The notes under the pieces: model-generated
Seen by the model: only the letters and a program-made list of their open reading frames with translations
What the model was told of the DNA's origin: nothing
Database searches by the model: none
Part shown: one piece after another, positions 1 through 5,823 of the stretch
Position numbering within the stretch: the stretch's first letter is position 1
Layout: each line of letters opens with the position of its first letter
Position numbers and translations under genes: made by a program
Source of the DNA: Candidatus Aminicenantota bacterium
GTDB lineage: Bacteria > Acidobacteriota > Aminicenantia > Aminicenantales > Aminicenantaceae
DNA: 8,782 nt
NCBI GenBank assembly: GCA_030607635.1
Contig: JAUWJP010000056.1
Span: 1-8,782 of the forward strand
Reading direction: 5' to 3'

Positions 1-337
1 CCAGTACTTTCAATACTCCTGCATGTGCAACGCCTCTTGCTCCACCCCCGGAGAGAACAAGGGCTATCCTTTTTCCCAGTACATTCCTGTCCACTGGCTG
101 ATTGGCTCTCTCATAATTTTTGTCAGGATAATAATATATATTGTTTACATAATCCCTGAACTTTTTGGCTGTAAAGATATCTTTTTCAATGGACTCCTGT
201 AATTTTTTTAGATATTTGGGAATATTTTTGCCCTTAAATGAAAGATAGATTGAATTTATATAGTCTAAATTTCTTTTATGGAGTGTCTTTAATCTAAAAT
301 CACTTTCTTTTTTCTGTGAAGTTCTTTTCACTTTCAC
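1..337 (-). CDS. Patatin-like phospholipase, N-terminal part (runs off the left edge)
   Basis: The visible 112 codons end in a patatin signature: KRIALVLSGGGARGVAHAGV, with the glycine-rich oxyanion loop GGGARG at residues 97-102. Patatins are Ser-Asp acyl hydrolases that release fatty acids from membrane lipids or lipid stores. The nucleophile GxSxG and the Asp lie beyond the window, so activity cannot be judged. I chose the GTG at 335-337: it overlaps the UbiB stop as GTGA and has AGGAAAG just upstream, which indicates translational coupling. A second in-frame GTG lies two codons later. About 95 residues precede GGGARG, rich in Lys, Tyr and Asn, whereas many stand-alone bacterial patatins have this motif close to the N terminus. 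The family call is secure; substrate and cell location are unknown. Confidence 0.88.
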   Translation of the reverse strand, partial: MKVKRTSQKKESDFRLKTLHKRNLDYINSIYLSFKGKNIPKYLKKLQESIEKDIFTAKKFRDYVNNIYYYPDKNYERANQPVDRNVLGKRIALVLSGGGARGVAHAGVLKVL

Positions 338-2028
338 AACTTTCCTGAACGAAAGATGGCAATAAGGAGCCATAGGCCCATAAAAGCTGCTACCAGAAAG
401 CCAACGAGGCCAATGACGGGGATGCCAAAGACCAAGGGCGGTGTTTGTGAGAGTACAATTAGGGCTGAGCCAATAATTAATGCGGCCGCAATTATGGCAA
501 AGGCCAGACGATTACTGACCTGATCCTGCTTGGCAATGAAAGGCTCTAAACCTCTGTGTTCAAATTTCACTTTCATCTTGCCCGTTTTCAACAAAGAAAA
601 CATATTTCTGATTTCTTCTGGGAATTCATGGAAGAGAGTAAAGAATTCAAAAAGGCTTTTTTGCCACTTGTGGGCTATAGTGCGGGGGCTGAATTTTTTC
701 AGGATAATCTCTTTGATAAACGGTTGGATTTGCTCTACGACATTGAAATCTGGATCAAGAGAGCTGCCTATACCTTCAAGATAAACCAAGGCCTTATTAA
801 GTAAAAATAAGTCCGGTGGTATCTTGAGGTGATGTTTTTCAACAAGATAGAGCACTTGGCGAAAAACCCTTTTTAATTCAATCTGTTTAAGGGTCAGGCC
901 GTGATATTGATCTAGTATCTCCCCTACATCTAGTTTTAATTCTCGAAGATCGACTTTTTCAGACGGATAGGATTTTAAAAACCAGTGTGCCGTTTCTGAA
1001 ACATCCTTATCAATAAATGCCTTTATCAACGATGCCAGATCATTTTTTACTTCCTCATCTATCCGGCCCATCATGCCGTAATCTAAAAAACAGACGATAT
1101 TATCAGGCAAAATAAAAATATTACCTGGATGCGGATCAGCATGGAAGAAGCCGTGCTCAAAAATTTGCTTTAAAATCAGATTTGCTCCTCTCGTCGCAAT
1201 CAGTTTGCAGTCATAGCCAGCTGCTTCCAGTTTTTTTATTTCTGATGTTTTTGTCCCATCAATATATTCCATGGTGAGCACTTTTTCTGTGGAGTAATCA
1301 TGATAGACGCGGGGAACATGAATTGTGGATTCGTCTTTAAAATTTTTGGCAAATCGTTCAATGTTTGAGGCTTCAAGTGTATAATCCAGTTCTTTTGCGA
1401 TGTTTTTAGTAAATTCTTTTACAATACCAACCGGGTCATACCCTTCTGCTTCAACAATGTGTTTTTGTATTAAATTAGCAAGATACAACATGATCTCCAA
1501 ATCAACTTCTATTATGCGGCAGATATTTGGACGCTGTACCTTTACAGCCACCATATCTCCATTTCTTAACCAGGCACAATGTACCTGCCCTAAGGAGGCA
1601 GCCGCAATAGGAATTTCTTCAAACTTGGAAAATATTTTCTCTAAAGGTTGCCCCAATTCGGTTCTAATTACCTCTTTTGCTTCAACAATAGGAAAAGACG
1701 GAACTTTGTCTTGGAGGTTCTCTAATTCTTCTACCAGGGTTGGAGGCACTAAGTCCGGTCTTGTGCTCAGCAATTGTCCTAGTTTAACAAAGGTAGGACC
1801 CAACTCTTCCAAGGCCAGACGAATACGTTCATAGAGAGGCAATCGCATTATCTCAGTTTCTTTCTTTATTCTGAAAAAACGAAATCCCCTTTCTACTACT
1901 TGATAGAGGTGAAGCCTGGTAAGAATGTCACCAAATCCGTACCTAACTAAAACTCTTAAGATTTGCTGGAAACGATGAAAATGGCGGTAAGTACGGGTGA
2001 CTGTGTGTAGCCGTCTAAGTGAAACCAT
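334..2028 (-). CDS. AarF/ABC1/UbiB atypical kinase-like protein
   Basis: This 564-residue protein has the full UbiB-family motif set: the KxGQ motif (VKLGQ, residues 81-85), an Ala-rich nucleotide loop (AAASLGQVH, 142-150), the VAVKVQRP lysine (K163), the ExD motif (ELD, 213-215), the catalytic-loop equivalent HADPHPGN (296-303) and the metal-binding FLDYG (314-318). Two hydrophobic segments at about 508-527 and 531-559 form the C-terminal membrane hairpin typical of UbiB. The family has an ATPase or kinase-like fold and supports ubiquinone synthesis or movement of lipids and quinones between membranes. The length is normal and no key residue is missing. It starts 8 bases after the phasin-like stop with only a weak ribosome site (AGCAGAAAA) and overlaps the patatin start, so the three are probably co-translated. 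No ubiquinone genes are adjacent, so a general membrane-lipid role is as likely as quinone synthesis. Confidence 0.95.
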   Translation of the reverse strand: MVSLRRLHTVTRTYRHFHRFQQILRVLVRYGFGDILTRLHLYQVVERGFRFFRIKKETEIMRLPLYERIRLALEELGPTFVKLGQLLSTRPDLVPPTLVEELENLQDKVPSFPIVEAKEVIRTELGQPLEKIFSKFEEIPIAAASLGQVHCAWLRNGDMVAVKVQRPNICRIIEVDLEIMLYLANLIQKHIVEAEGYDPVGIVKEFTKNIAKELDYTLEASNIERFAKNFKDESTIHVPRVYHDYSTEKVLTMEYIDGTKTSEIKKLEAAGYDCKLIATRGANLILKQIFEHGFFHADPHPGNIFILPDNIVCFLDYGMMGRIDEEVKNDLASLIKAFIDKDVSETAHWFLKSYPSEKVDLRELKLDVGEILDQYHGLTLKQIELKRVFRQVLYLVEKHHLKIPPDLFLLNKALVYLEGIGSSLDPDFNVVEQIQPFIKEIILKKFSPRTIAHKWQKSLFEFFTLFHEFPEEIRNMFSLLKTGKMKVKFEHRGLEPFIAKQDQVSNRLAFAIIAAALIIGSALIVLSQTPPLVFGIPVIGLVGFLVAAFMGLWLLIAIFRSGKL

Positions 2029-2036
2029 TTTTTCTG

Positions 2037-2354
2037 CTATTTTGCAATTTTATTTTTCAGGTCTTCGATTTTTCCTTCCAGTATAGCCAGGCGTTGAGTG
2101 ATGGCAGTAAACTCCTTTTTGCTTGGAACATCAATTTTCTTTATGGCATTATAAACCAGTGTTTCAGCCTTTTTTTTAAACTCCTGCTCGGCCTCTTTTG
2201 ATTTTTTCAATATTTCTACAACAAAACCCTTCCCTTCTTTTTCAGAAAGCTCTCCCTTCATAACTAACTCTTTTGCCAATTCCTCCGCTTTTTCTTTGGT
2301 GATTAAGGCCAAGCCAAGACCTGTGTAAAACCCTTTTTTTAGCAATTCTAACAT
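2037..2354 (-). CDS. Phasin-like (polyhydroxyalkanoate granule-associated type) small protein
   Basis: This is a 105-residue Lys/Glu-rich helical protein. It starts with a short hydrophobic stretch (MLELLKKGFYTGLGLALITK), continues with an AEELAKELVMKGELSEKEGK segment, and ends in a heptad-like helix (about 80-103) suited to a coiled coil. This layout matches the short phasin-related proteins often found beside UbiB-family genes; classical phasins coat polyester granules. The start is firm: GGAGG lies 6 bases upstream of the ATG. The gene sits 8 bases before the UbiB start and follows a structured 121-base gap after the 143-residue ORF. No PHA synthase is visible here, so binding to a membrane or another lipid surface is an equal possibility. 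The family call rests on remembered sequence style, not a search. Confidence 0.75.
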   Translation of the reverse strand: MLELLKKGFYTGLGLALITKEKAEELAKELVMKGELSEKEGKGFVVEILKKSKEAEQEFKKKAETLVYNAIKKIDVPSKKEFTAITQRLAILEGKIEDLKNKIAK

Positions 2355-2381
2355 TTGATTCCTCCTTTTCTATTTATAAGA

Positions 2382-2410
2382 TACATAACACATTAAAGTC
2401 TTACAGACAA
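2382..2410 (-). promoter_or_regulatory. Possible internal promoter ahead of the phasin-UbiB-patatin set
   Basis: Read on the minus strand, TTGTCT (2405-2410) and TATGTA (2382-2387) are 17 bases apart. Each matches 4 of 6 sigma70 consensus bases. It lies in the AT-rich 121-base gap before the phasin-like gene. The spacing is ideal but the boxes are weak in AT-rich DNA, so this is only a candidate. Confidence 0.3.
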
Positions 2411-2423
2411 TAAAAATACAGTA

Positions 2424-2460
2424 AATCAATTACTGCGATCAGTAGATCTATTTATTGATT
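2424..2460 (-). other. Two-part hairpin in the gap between the 143-residue ORF and the phasin-like gene
   Basis: AATCAAT (2424-2430) pairs with ATTGATT (2454-2460). Directly inside it TACTG (2431-2435) pairs with CAGTA (2440-2444) around a CGAT loop, leaving a 9-base bulge on one side. No U-run follows on either strand, so it is not a standard intrinsic terminator. It could be an mRNA processing or stability element in the polycistron, or a protein-binding palindrome. Confidence 0.5.
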
Positions 2461-2475
2461 ACCACTCTCTTTTCA

Positions 2476-2907
2476 TTAACTTGCTGATAGAAGAATATCC
2501 AGACGTTTTTTAATCCGCAGGCAATGATTTTCAAACAACATAAAATGGGCGTCCAGATGCTTTACATTACGTCGTTGCTCACTCTCGGATTCAATATCCT
2601 TTCTGATGTGTTTTACATCGTCATAAATGGCATTCAGGTCAGAGAATGTCAGATTTATTCCTTCATTAACTAAGGCCGTTTTCTGTTCATCATCAGCTAT
2701 TAATGATGGTACTTCCCAAACAGCATCCGAGAGCAAAGCCAGATTCACTTCGATATCTTTTAGAAGCTCAATTGCATTTTTTACATCCTCATTATCCATG
2801 CCCAGACTAATCAAGCCTGAATTCTCAAGCTTGATCTGATTGACCAGCTTTTTTGCTTTATCCATAGTGTTCTGGATCCCCTTAATACTTCTTTCTAAAT
2901 CCTCCAT
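2476..2907 (-). CDS. Hypothetical helical protein, 143 residues
   Basis: I do not recognise this family. The protein appears almost entirely helical and acidic to neutral, with no signal peptide and no transmembrane segment. It has one Trp (W64) and one Cys (C129). Helical stretches at about 1-28, 40-64 and 83-140 have hydrophobic residues at heptad-like spacing, suggesting a helical bundle or a coiled-coil partner. The start is well supported by AAAGGAG 8 bases upstream of the ATG. It lies 125 bases after the basic 63-residue ORF and 121 bases before the phasin-like gene, on the same strand. Its composition and company suggest a structural or granule/membrane-associated accessory protein, which is inference only. 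It is very likely a real gene because of the ribosome site, the length and the codon pattern. Confidence 0.75.
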   Translation of the reverse strand: MEDLERSIKGIQNTMDKAKKLVNQIKLENSGLISLGMDNEDVKNAIELLKDIEVNLALLSDAVWEVPSLIADDEQKTALVNEGINLTFSDLNAIYDDVKHIRKDIESESEQRRNVKHLDAHFMLFENHCLRIKKRLDILLSAS

Positions 2908-3032
2908 TGGTTTACTCCTTTAAATAGCTTTTCTCCTAACTGTTTTAATGAATTTTCTCCTGAAATCTTAATATCTTCTTTTATAACATTTCTCTTGACA
3001 TGGCCACGAGCAGAAGCGACCCCCTAACGTTA

Positions 3033-3224
3033 CTAATTATGAAGTTGCCATCCTAAAGAATCAATTGTTTTTTTCTTTTTCAGTACATCTTTGTTGCCTC
3101 CGATAAGCCCCTTTAAGGCCTTCTTTGCCATTTCTTCCGCCTTGTCACCTGCTCTTTTGGCCGACTTAAGGGCTGCTCTGGCGGCATGCTCAGCCAAGTT
3201 AGAAGCTTTTCCGCCCTTAGTCAC
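3033..3224 (-). CDS. Small basic Ala/Lys-rich ORF in frame with the radical SAM gene beyond its TGA
   Basis: This 63-residue ORF starts at a GTG and consists mostly of an Ala/Lys/Glu amphipathic helix (about 7-40, with AEHAARAALKSAKRAGDKAE). It then has LIGG (40-43), a KKKK run and a short tail with one Trp (W59). It begins two codons after the TGA stop of the radical SAM gene and in exactly the same reading frame, with no convincing Shine-Dalgarno sequence. Three readings are possible: a separate gene translated by termination and reinitiation; the C-terminal tail of a longer (about 575-residue) radical SAM protein split by a nonsense codon or sequencing error; or TGA readthrough. Base composition resembles the radical SAM gene more than the AT-rich genes downstream, so the two belong together. 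I do not recognise a family. Confidence 0.55.
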   Translation of the reverse strand: MTKGGKASNLAEHAARAALKSAKRAGDKAEEMAKKALKGLIGGNKDVLKKKKTIDSLGWQLHN

Positions 3225-3227
3225 TAT

Positions 3228-4760
3228 TCAAGCCGCTTTCTCTTTCTCAATTCGCTCCCTCTCAGGTCCAATGTATTCCCTTTCCCAGATGGAGGAGGTG
3301 AGCCGGTCAGCCTCATCGCCATAAGCTACCAGTCCTCTGTAATAAGACGAATCCTTGAGAGCTTCTTCTGCTTCTTGATCCGCGGGTCTTGCCCCGGTCT
3401 CGTCAATGAGCTTTCGGGCCTCCCGGTGATGGTCCTTAGAAATACAGGGAACAATCTGATTTCCAACTTCATGGGCGGGCTTCATATAGCTGTAATCCCG
3501 CTGCCACTTCCTGTTAGCCTGAAAAAATGGATTCATCAAGACGGTGTTCAGGTCTCCTCCTCTCTGGTAGACCTGTTTGATATTATCGACAGTGTAGGGA
3601 TAAAAAGCACAGGGCAGGCAGTTCCCGTTCCAGTCGATATAGAAATATCCGCCTGGACGACCTCCTGAAATACAGCCGTTGGCAACCGCTCCACTGTTCC
3701 AGAAGTCGGCAATGAACAGGGCTTTCTCCCTAATCAGATGCTGCTCCCGCTCGAACATCCACTTGCGCTGTTCCGGAGTAACCATAAGATCCAGGGTATA
3801 GCTCCGACCGATGGGCATATACTGAAATATCCAGCCGTAGACCGCCCCCTGTTTCTCAAAGTAGAAGTCCATAAACTCGTCGCTGAGAACAAGCTCAGCA
3901 TTGTGCCGTGTAGCCGTGATGGAAATCCCGAAAGGAACACCACTATTTCGCAGATTTTCAAACGCCTTGAGAATCCGTTTGTGAACACCTTTCCCTCTTC
4001 TGGCATCGGTCTCTTTTTCTAATCCTTCTACTGAAATCGCCGGTGTAATATTTCCCGCCTCGGCCATCCGTTGTGCCATCTTCTCATCAATAAGCGTTCC
4101 GTTTGTATACATGAGGAAATACTGATCACTATGTTGGGCAGCGATATCGATAAGGTCTTTTCCGTCACTTTTCCACATTAGTGGCTCTCCCCCTGAAATT
4201 ACGGTGAAGTGCGAGCCCCAAAGTTCTTTCTTCTCCGTCAGGATACGATCCACCATATCATAGTCCAATTTCTCTGCGTTTGCAGAGGAGCTGGAAGCGT
4301 AACACCCGATACAGCGGAGATTGCACCGCTTTGTGGGGCTGATTAGCAAAAAGCCAGGAGCACCAAATCCATGGGCCTCATTGAAGGCTCTTATTGTGGT
4401 ATTGCTCTCCAAAAGCACTTTGCCTACCAGAATCTTTATTAGCCCTCTACGCACAGAAGGCGAAACTCTTTTGTTCTCCAGAGCCCTGTTGATGGAGTTA
4501 AGCATATTCGTTAGCATGTAGTACTTGTCTTCCTGACTCCTTCTGGGGCTGCCGCTGCTTTTTTTTTCAACGAAGGCATGGTAGATTTTTTTATCTCCTA
4601 TCTTCAAGGCTAGCCTTCGAAGAGCATCATTGCCCAAAACGGTGTTAGCCAGAGTAAGAGAAGGCGTAGCGAGAATTGATTTTACTTTTGATTGCATGTC
4701 GATAACCTCCTTTTTGGTTATTTTTAATTTTTTTAATCTGATTGCGGGTTCAACAGCCAT
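3228..4760 (-). CDS. Radical SAM enzyme with SPASM-like C-terminal cysteines
   Basis: The protein has 510 residues. The radical SAM core begins at about 138 with the cluster motif CNLRCIGC (C146, C150, C153; CX3CX2C), followed by the SAM-binding GGEP at 190-193. Later cysteines C363, C381, C384 and C439, with GYFYIDWNGNCLPC between them, resemble a reduced SPASM/Twitch domain that could hold an auxiliary 4Fe-4S cluster. SPASM enzymes modify peptides, proteins or cofactors, so an oxygen-sensitive radical modification is expected but the substrate is unknown. Residues 1-135 are helical and lack cysteines. Two starts are plausible: the ATG at 4760 (AAGGAG, 6-base spacing) and M22 at 4697 (AAGGAGG, 8-base spacing). 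The gene follows the TetR gene by 66 bases across a palindrome, so it is probably regulated by it. The fold is certain; the pathway is not. Confidence 0.93.
   Translation of the reverse strand: MAVEPAIRLKKLKITKKEVIDMQSKVKSILATPSLTLANTVLGNDALRRLALKIGDKKIYHAFVEKKSSGSPRRSQEDKYYMLTNMLNSINRALENKRVSPSVRRGLIKILVGKVLLESNTTIRAFNEAHGFGAPGFLLISPTKRCNLRCIGCYASSSSANAEKLDYDMVDRILTEKKELWGSHFTVISGGEPLMWKSDGKDLIDIAAQHSDQYFLMYTNGTLIDEKMAQRMAEAGNITPAISVEGLEKETDARRGKGVHKRILKAFENLRNSGVPFGISITATRHNAELVLSDEFMDFYFEKQGAVYGWIFQYMPIGRSYTLDLMVTPEQRKWMFEREQHLIREKALFIADFWNSGAVANGCISGGRPGGYFYIDWNGNCLPCAFYPYTVDNIKQVYQRGGDLNTVLMNPFFQANRKWQRDYSYMKPAHEVGNQIVPCISKDHHREARKLIDETGARPADQEAEEALKDSSYYRGLVAYGDEADRLTSSIWEREYIGPERERIEKEKAA
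4695..4712 (-). promoter_or_regulatory. Strong internal ribosome site and alternative start (M22) of the radical SAM gene
   Basis: A perfect AAGGAGG (4706-4712) stands 8 bases before an in-frame ATG (4695-4697), inside codons for KKEVID. It is stronger than the AAGGAG (4767-4772) that serves the upstream ATG. The real start could therefore be M22, giving a 489-residue protein, or both starts may be used. Confidence 0.55.
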
Positions 4761-4781
4761 TGTATTCTCCTTTCATTCATT

Positions 4782-4806
4782 TCGACCATATTAGTTTCCT
4801 GGTCGA
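4782..4806 (-). promoter_or_regulatory. Palindromic operator candidate before the radical SAM gene
   Basis: A perfect 7-base inverted repeat, TCGACCA (4782-4788) and TGGTCGA (4800-4806), is separated by 11 bases in the 66-base gap between the TetR and radical SAM genes. The half-site TCGACCAT recurs upstream of the TetR gene. On the minus strand a weak promoter (TTTACC, 18 bases, TAATAT) overlaps the palindrome, so binding would block transcription. TetR regulators bind such palindromes as dimers. Assignment to this TetR protein is inference. Confidence 0.6.
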
Positions 4807-4826
4807 TTAAAGGTAAAAAAATATAG

Positions 4827-5402
4827 TTACCTTTTTTCGATACCCTTAAACAAAATATTCAAAAATTGATCGGTGTAGCGCTCGATATCCGGTGTATCCT
4901 TTTGCGCTGTCCAGGGATATTCTATTCCTTTAAGTAAAAAAATGATCGATTCAGCCGCTAGCTTGGTATCTTTGATCTTAAAAACTCCTTTTTCCACTCC
5001 TTCGTTCAGAAGGTCTTTCACTGTTTGAATTTCTCTTTTCAAATATTCACGGCGTGCTTCCTCAATGAAACTATAGTGCTGCAAATAATCATCTGTCAAA
5101 GCACTGTAGTAGTTAGTCAATTCCTTTAAATGACGGAATCGAGTTTTTACAAATGCAGTAAGTTTACCCTGAGGGGTCTGCTCAAATTTTAACGCCTGCA
5201 AAATTTTCTCCTGTAAAGCATTGCTTTCTTTTTGAATAACTTCTGCAAATATATCTTCTTTACTTTTGAAGTAATGATACACCGTACCTTTGCCTATCCG
5301 GGCCAATTTGGCAATCTCATCCACTGTGGTTTTAACCAAACCAAACCGGGAAAATAGATTCTTGGAAACTTTGAGAATTATTTTTCTCTTGTCAATATGC
5401 AT
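4827..5402 (-). CDS. TetR/AcrR-family transcriptional regulator
   Basis: This 191-residue protein has a textbook TetR N terminus. A helix-turn-helix spans about residues 25-45, with TTVDEIAKLARIGKGTVYHYF followed by KSKEDIF. The C-terminal helical domain (about 55-190) is the ligand-binding and dimerisation region and is not diagnostic for a ligand. Members usually repress their own gene and neighbours until a small molecule binds; those near lipid genes often sense acyl-CoA. It is the first gene of the minus-strand block, with a strong promoter and an operator-like site upstream, and a second site between its end and the radical SAM gene. The ATG at 5402 has only a weak ribosome site. An ATG 8 bases upstream, in another frame, opens a five-codon ORF that overlaps this start. 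The family call is secure; the ligand is unknown. Confidence 0.94.
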   Translation of the reverse strand: MHIDKRKIILKVSKNLFSRFGLVKTTVDEIAKLARIGKGTVYHYFKSKEDIFAEVIQKESNALQEKILQALKFEQTPQGKLTAFVKTRFRHLKELTNYYSALTDDYLQHYSFIEEARREYLKREIQTVKDLLNEGVEKGVFKIKDTKLAAESIIFLLKGIEYPWTAQKDTPDIERYTDQFLNILFKGIEKR

Positions 5403-5430
5403 CTTTCATTTTTATCTTTTCTTAATAATC

Positions 5431-5462
5431 TCGACCATTCGACTGATATCGTTTTACGGTCA
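5431..5462 (-). promoter_or_regulatory. Operator candidate for the TetR gene (autoregulation)
   Basis: TCGACCAT (5431-5438) is the same half-site as before the radical SAM gene. A related direct copy, TCGACTGAT (5439-5447), follows, and an imperfect inverted half, ACGGTCA, lies at 5456-5462. The block sits just downstream of the -10 box, over the likely transcription start, a typical position for TetR repression. Half-site spacing differs from the 4782-4806 palindrome, so the exact footprint is uncertain. Confidence 0.5.
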
Positions 5463-5467
5463 ATTAT

Positions 5468-5496
5468 AATATAATGCCTGTTGGATTCTTTGTCAA
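5468..5496 (-). promoter_or_regulatory. Sigma70-type promoter of the TetR gene
   Basis: On the minus strand a perfect -35 box TTGACA (5491-5496) and the -10 box TATATT (5468-5473, 5 of 6 bases) are separated by exactly 17 bases. The predicted transcription start is near 5461, about 60 bases before the TetR ATG. It is the best promoter seen for the whole minus-strand block. Confidence 0.75.
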
Positions 5497-5551
5497 GTCT
5501 TTTTTGAAAAATGTCAAGGCAAAGCTAAAAAATTAGAGATTACCACTTGAC

Positions 5552-5582
5552 AATAAACAATTTAGTGAAAAATAAACAATTT
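5552..5582. repeat. Two exact 12-base direct repeats (AATAAACAATTT)
   Basis: AATAAACAATTT occurs at 5552-5563 and again at 5571-5582, a 19-base period. The repeats lie between the TetR promoter and the truncated tRNA-Asp. They could be arm-type sites of an integrase next to an attachment core, binding sites for another regulator, or chance in AT-rich DNA. Confidence 0.45.
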
Positions 5583-5610
5583 TTAAAGTTGTGTGATTTC
5601 TTAGAATAAT

Positions 5611-5631
5611 AGAGCTGTAAATACAGGCTCT
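5611..5631. other. Hairpin abutting the tRNA fragment
   Basis: AGAGC (5611-5615) pairs with GCTCT (5627-5631), and TGT (5616-5618) pairs with ACA (5623-5625), with one bulged G and an AT-only loop. It ends two bases before the point where tRNA similarity starts (5633). It does not fit a tRNA D-arm and anticodon stem, so it is probably foreign sequence at the junction. Confidence 0.4.
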
Positions 5632-5632
5632 C

Positions 5633-5677
5633 CTGTCACGCCGGAGGTCGCGAGTTCAAGTCTCATCGGCCCCGCCA
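5633..5677 (+). pseudogene. Truncated tRNA-Asp (GTC): anticodon loop to CCA end, possible attachment-site remnant
   Basis: The sequence follows tRNA numbering from position 32 to 76. It has the loop CTGTCAC with anticodon GTC (5635-5637), the 3' anticodon stem GCCGG, variable loop AGGTC, T-arm with TTCAAGT loop (5655-5661), 3' acceptor strand CGGCCCC (5667-5673), discriminator G and encoded CCA (5675-5677). The expected 5' half (GGGGCCG, D-arm, CCGGC) is absent, and the upstream sequence does not pair with the anticodon stem. The T-stem keeps three good pairs (one a compensated A-U), plus a G-U and a C-A mismatch at its base, so it is slightly decayed. A fragment starting at the anticodon loop and ending at CCA is what tyrosine-integrase insertion into a tRNA 3' end leaves behind. 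It is not a functional tRNA. Confidence 0.8.
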
Positions 5678-5726
5678 TCTTATTGCCCAGTTTTCCCCTG
5701 AGAATTCTGTGAATTGAGTTATTCCT

Positions 5727-5747
5727 CGCTTAAGGCACTTTTAAGCG
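5727..5747. other. Hairpin downstream of the tRNA fragment
   Basis: CGCTTAA (5727-5733) pairs with TTAAGCG (5741-5747) around a 7-base loop. After a 2-base bulge, ATTC and GAAT extend the stem outward. No U-run follows on either strand. It may be a leftover transcript-end structure of the ancestral tRNA locus or part of the inserted sequence. Confidence 0.45.
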
Positions 5748-5823
5748 GAATTGAGCTGATTTTGGCATGCTTTATGGCAACCTGGTGAAAAGGGGAGAAG
5801 TCTGTGTTTTTCTAATTTGACAT

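Noticed and set aside
1400..1834. 144-residue plus-strand ORF opposite the UbiB gene
   Set aside because: It is a shadow of the UbiB coding sequence with a low-complexity Ser/Thr-rich translation.
2895..3012. Open minus-strand frame (GENSLKQLGEKLFKGVNQW) in the gap before the 143-residue ORF, in phase with the radical SAM gene
   Set aside because: Three stops separate it from the 63-residue ORF and it has no ATG, GTG or TTG start. It looks coding-like, perhaps a relic, but cannot be supported.
5547..5575. TTGACA on the plus strand as a promoter for the tRNA fragment
   Set aside because: At 17 bases the -10 position reads AAATAA, a poor match, and there is no intact gene downstream.
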